From Streptomyces sp. NBC_01754 (GTDB taxonomy: Bacteria > Actinomycetota > Actinomycetes > Streptomycetales > Streptomycetaceae), in the NCBI RefSeq assembly GCF_035918015.1, contig NZ_CP109132.1, positions 2,976,001 to 3,040,000 on the forward strand: a stretch of 64,000 bases of DNA. Reading direction: 5' to 3'. Below, one piece after another: positions 61,306 through 64,000 of the stretch. The notes beneath the pieces are model-generated. The model searched no databases. It saw only the letters and a list, made by a program, of their open reading frames with translations, and was not told the DNA's origin. The translations under genes and the position numbers were made by a program. Position 1 is the first letter of the stretch, and the number at the start of each line of letters is the position of its first letter.

Positions 61306-62421
61306 TCAGACCCGGGGATAGCGGGCGAGCCAGCCCGGGGCGGCCGCGGCCGGACTGTGCAGGGACGGACCCTGGGTCATCTCCATGGCGAAGTCGTCGG
61401 AGAGTTCGAGAAGGGTCGAGCGTCCCTCCAACTCGGCCAGCCAGGCCGGCGGCAGGGCCGTCTCCCCGTGCAACGCGCCGAGCAGCGCCCCGCAGACGGC
61501 CGCGGTGGCCGCCGAGGGCCCCGAGTGGTTCACGGCGAGGCGCAGCCCGTGCCGTACGTCCTCTCCGACCAGGGCGCAGTACAGCGCCACCGCGAGCACC
61601 TCCTCCGCGGAGTCGGTGTCGCCGAGTGCCTCGATGAGGGCGGGGCCGGGGATCCCCTGCCGTACCGAGCCGAGGGCCTGTCCCAGCGCGTCGCTGACCT
61701 GTTCGTTGCCGGGGCGGTCCGCGAGCAGCGCGAGGGTGTGCTGGACCGAGCCGTCCAGAGTCTGGCCGCGGGCCAGTCCGTGCACCATGAGGGCCAGCGC
61801 GCCCGCCGCCAGCTGGGCGGTGGCGTGTCCGTGGGTGTGGGCGGCGCACTCGACGGCCAGTTGGAGGACGAGCTGCGGGTCCCATCCGACGAGCAGCCCG
61901 AACGGAGCGGACCGGGTGAGCGCGGCGGAGTCCCGCGCGGCCGGGTTCTTGGGGTCGTCGAGGGTGCCCATCGTGGTGTCGCCGAAGCCGATGAGGCATT
62001 CACGGGTGGGGGCGCGGCGGGCGTACAGCCACTCCTCACAGGCCAGCCAGCCGTTGTCGTCCCGGCGTTCGTCGGGCCCCCAGGCGTTCTGGGTGGCCGC
62101 CCACCTCTGATGGGCGCGGTGCACATCGGTGGGCGGGTGCCAGGCCCCGGTGTCCCGCCGCACCTGGGCCCGTATCAGGCCGTCGACGGTGAAGAGGGTG
62201 AGCTGGGTGACGGCGCTGACGGCTCCGCGCCTGCCGTGCGCGGCGACGAAGTCGGTGACCCCCTCCGGCCCGTGGGCGTCGCGTATCGCCTCCAGGGTGA
62301 GCCCGGAGACACCGGCCCCGAGCGCGTCACCGATGGCGCCGCCGAGCAGGGAGCCCCGTACCCGGCTGCGGAAGTCCTGCTGCTCGGCACGGCCCCAGAC
62401 AGCCATGGTCCCTGTGCTCAC
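61306..62421 (-). CDS. ADP-ribosylglycohydrolase family protein
   Basis: The 371-residue protein has the DraG/ADP_ribosyl_GH fold: FRSRVRGSLLGGAIGDALGAGVSG near the N-terminus, VSAVTQLTLFTVDGLIRA, and the C-terminal NHSGPSAATAAVCGALLGALHG with the metal-binding SGPSAA segment. In canonical enzymes these blocks are TDDT and GDSDTTA; here TQLT and SGPSA replace key Asp residues, so hydrolase activity may be reduced or altered. The GTG at 62421 has GGGAGGGG upstream. Confidence 0.85.
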   Translation of the reverse strand: MSTGTMAVWGRAEQQDFRSRVRGSLLGGAIGDALGAGVSGLTLEAIRDAHGPEGVTDFVAAHGRRGAVSAVTQLTLFTVDGLIRAQVRRDTGAWHPPTDVHRAHQRWAATQNAWGPDERRDDNGWLACEEWLYARRAPTRECLIGFGDTTMGTLDDPKNPAARDSAALTRSAPFGLLVGWDPQLVLQLAVECAAHTHGHATAQLAAGALALMVHGLARGQTLDGSVQHTLALLADRPGNEQVSDALGQALGSVRQGIPGPALIEALGDTDSAEEVLAVALYCALVGEDVRHGLRLAVNHSGPSAATAAVCGALLGALHGETALPPAWLAELEGRSTLLELSDDFAMEMTQGPSLHSPAAAAPGWLARYPRV

Positions 62422-62751
62422 CGGGCCCCTCCCGTCCGTTCGTCCTACGGTGTGCGACCGCGCAAGCACTGTAATCGAACGGAAAGGAGCGGTTCAGGGG
62501 TGGAACGTAATGTCCTGACTAGCGCGAGGGAGCACTGTTGAACGGTATTCCTCACGGTTTCCGAGGCGCTTTCCGGCGTACCGGGCTCCGGGCCTACCGG
62601 ACTCCGGGTCGCTCCGGGAGCGGGCCGCGGGGACGTCCTCACCGCGCCCCCGCGGAGGCGTCCTGAGCGAGTCCGGCGCACCCCGTGACGCGTCCGGCGG
62701 GTTCCGGGCCCACCCCCCGTGGTGGTCCCGGCACCCGCAGGTCTTCTCGGC
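62422..62751. other. gene-free stretch
   Basis: This 330-base gap between the ADP-ribosylglycohydrolase start and the AhpD-like stop holds the former's promoter (AT-richer 62455-62540) and a repetitive GC-rich run with several CCGG and TCCGG elements. No gene or clear structure is recognised. Confidence 0.4.
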
Positions 62752-63225
62752 TCAGCCCAGCATGCCCGGCCGGTAGTCCCCCGCGGGCTGCCGGGTGATG
62801 ACGTTGACCCGGTTGTAGGTGTTGATGAGGGCGATCAGCGACACCAAGGCGATGAGCTGCTCCTCGTCGTAGTGCTTGGCGGCGTTCGCCCAGACCTCGT
62901 CCGTGACACCGCCCGCGGCGTCGGCGAGGCGGGTGCCCTGTTCCGTCAGCTCCAGGGCCGCCCGCTCGGCGTCGGTGAACACCTTCGCCTCCCGCCAGGC
63001 CGCGACCAGGTGCAGACGCGTCGCGTTCTCACCGGCCTCGATGGCGTCCTTGGTGTGCATGTCGAGGCAGAACCCGCAGCTGTTGATCTGGCTGGCCCGG
63101 ATCTTGACCAGTTCCTGGGTGGCGGCGGGCAGCGGTGAGTCCGCGATCACCTTGCCGGCCGCGTTGATGTGCTTGATGACCTTGGCCACGAGCGGGCTGC
63201 CGAAGACGTTGAGCCGGGCTTCCAT
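62752..63225 (-). CDS. carboxymuconolactone decarboxylase/AhpD family protein
   Basis: The 157-residue protein has the AhpD-like active site INSCGFCLDMHTKDA (CxxC...H, about 51-65) and KIRASQ before it, with the C-terminal LIALVSLIALINTYNRVNVITRQP. Such proteins act as peroxidase or thiol-relay partners against oxidants. GGAG precedes ATG 63225. Codirectional with fbiC, 269 bases apart. Confidence 0.9.
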   Translation of the reverse strand: MEARLNVFGSPLVAKVIKHINAAGKVIADSPLPAATQELVKIRASQINSCGFCLDMHTKDAIEAGENATRLHLVAAWREAKVFTDAERAALELTEQGTRLADAAGGVTDEVWANAAKHYDEEQLIALVSLIALINTYNRVNVITRQPAGDYRPGMLG

Positions 63226-63286
63226 GAGGGACTCCTGTGTCGTTGTCACGTGCTGCTTGCACCCCCTTCGACGGAGCGGGCCCCCT

Positions 63287-63326
63287 CCGATGTGACACGG
63301 TCCGACGCGATACGAACCGATGTGAC
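63287..63326. promoter_or_regulatory. 10-base direct repeats upstream of AhpD-like gene
   Basis: CCGATGTGAC occurs at 63287-63296 and 63317-63326, exactly 30 bases (three helical turns) apart, upstream of the leftward AhpD-like gene. Same-face spacing suits cooperative regulator binding. Confidence 0.35.
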
Positions 63327-63494
63327 CCAGCACACATACCGGACGGGTCGGCCGAACGCACTCACGCCCGGAGACCCGTGGAGCCCGCGCCCCCCTCCGC
63401 ACCGGGACGGCGCGCCGTGGAGCCCGCCCAGCCCGACCGCAGGCCGGGCGGGCGCCCACACCGCCGACCGGCCGGGGCCGAGCGGACGCACCCC

Positions 63495-64000
63495 TCAGCC
63501 CTCCAGCACCGGCAGCAGCTCCGGAAGGTGCCCGTCCGAGGCCGCCGCGGCCCTGATCCGCTCCTCGGGCACCTCGCCGTACAGCGTCGTACGCGGCTTC
63601 GCCGGCCGGCCCGCCAGGTCGGCGATGGCGACCAGGTCCTGGACCGACCGGTACGAGCCGTAACTCGACCCCGCCATCCGGGAGATGGTCTCCTCCATCA
63701 GGGTTCCGCCCAGGTCGTTGGCGCCTGAGCGCAGCATCTCGGCCGCGCCCTCGGTGCCCAGCTTGACCCAGCTGGTCTGGATGTTGGTGATGTGCGGGTG
63801 GAGCAGCAACCGGGCCATCGCGGTGACGGCCCGGTTGTCCCGGTCGGTGGGGCCGGGGCGGGCGATGCCCGCCAGGTAGACCGGGGCGTTGGTGTGGATG
63901 AAGGGGAGGGTGACGAACTCCGTGAAGCCGCCGGTCTCCTGCTGGAGGCGGGCGAGCGTCCTGAAGTGGCCGAGCCAGTGGCGGGGCTGGTCGACGTGGC
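63495..64000 (-). CDS. fbiC: FbiC, F420 precursor synthase, C-terminal fragment
   Basis: About 167 residues of the CofH half are present at the right edge: [39 protein letters not shown], then [32 protein letters not shown] and [21 protein letters not shown]. FbiC joins tyrosine to the flavin precursor to make 7,8-didemethyl-8-hydroxy-5-deazariboflavin for coenzyme F420. The radical-SAM clusters lie outside the window. The stop at 63495 gives the natural C-terminus [10 protein letters not shown]. Confidence 0.9.
   Translation of the reverse strand, partial: HVDQPRHWLGHFRTLARLQQETGGFTEFVTLPFIHTNAPVYLAGIARPGPTDRDNRAVTAMARLLLHPHITNIQTSWVKLGTEGAAEMLRSGANDLGGTLMEETISRMAGSSYGSYRSVQDLVAIADLAGRPAKPRTTLYGEVPEERIRAAAASDGHLPELLPVLEG

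Overview
The window is high-GC actinobacterial DNA, almost certainly a Streptomyces chromosome. Evidence: strong G/C bias at third codon positions, XRE/DUF5753-DUF397 pairs, DUF574, DUF6227 and GPP34 family proteins, a SepX-type divisome protein, the Streptomyces-type sigma factor HrdD, FbiC (coenzyme F420) and frequent GTG starts. It opens inside a prophage and then runs mostly through core chromosome broken by small accessory patches.

Layout. 1-4.05 kb: distal end of a siphovirus-type late operon (tail protein, fibre-like protein, collagen-repeat tail fibre, amidase endolysin, holin, XhlA-like protein), closed by a perfect hairpin. No integrase or second attachment site is visible, so the element extends left of the window. 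4.07-6.0 kb: an XRE/DUF397 pair divergent from an RsbW-like ATPase and a small Cys-motif protein. 6.2-11.1 kb: GNAT, DUF574 methyltransferase, a hypothetical, DUF1963, then decayed genes including a DUF4253 remnant, and tRNA-Ala(CGC). 11.2-16.5 kb: leftward cluster galU-moeA/glp-moaC-mog-GNAT-sepX, combining molybdenum cofactor genes with the gephyrin-like Glp and its membrane partner SepX/GLPR. 16.6-29.4 kb: formyl-THF cyclo-ligase, penicillin acylase family enzyme, cation/proton antiporter with a CTG start, MFS, a zinc-ribbon protein under a CIRCE-like element, MTA phosphorylase, SAF-domain protein, a frameshifted Rieske locus, P1 peptidase and DUF6227.

29.6-39.6 kb: two DHA2-type exporters with likely cognate regulators (WYL, MarR, TetR), hrdD behind a sigma-R-type promoter, a DODA-type dioxygenase and an M6 metalloprotease. 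40.1-45.5 kb: tRNA-Arg(CCT) followed by an accessory island. In it an intact IS1182-family element has split an XRE regulator exactly at a CTAG target; a divergent flavoprotein and an Imm49-type protein follow.

45.6-52.6 kb: a carbohydrate-use locus: Gfo/Idh/MocA oxidoreductase, CUT1 ABC importer (two permeases and a lipoprotein; no ATPase, so a shared MsiK-type ATPase is likely), a ROK regulator and a secreted GH16 enzyme with C-terminal lectin-like repeats. The same operator-like sequence (22 of 27 positions identical) lies before the importer operon/ROK gene and before the GH16 gene, so hydrolysis and uptake are probably controlled together. 52.8-64 kb: lipoprotein, large polytopic membrane protein, D,D-carboxypeptidase with a very long repeat-bearing cytoplasmic tail, GPP34, a second XRE/DUF397 pair, ADP-ribosylglycohydrolase, AhpD-like protein and the 3' end of fbiC.
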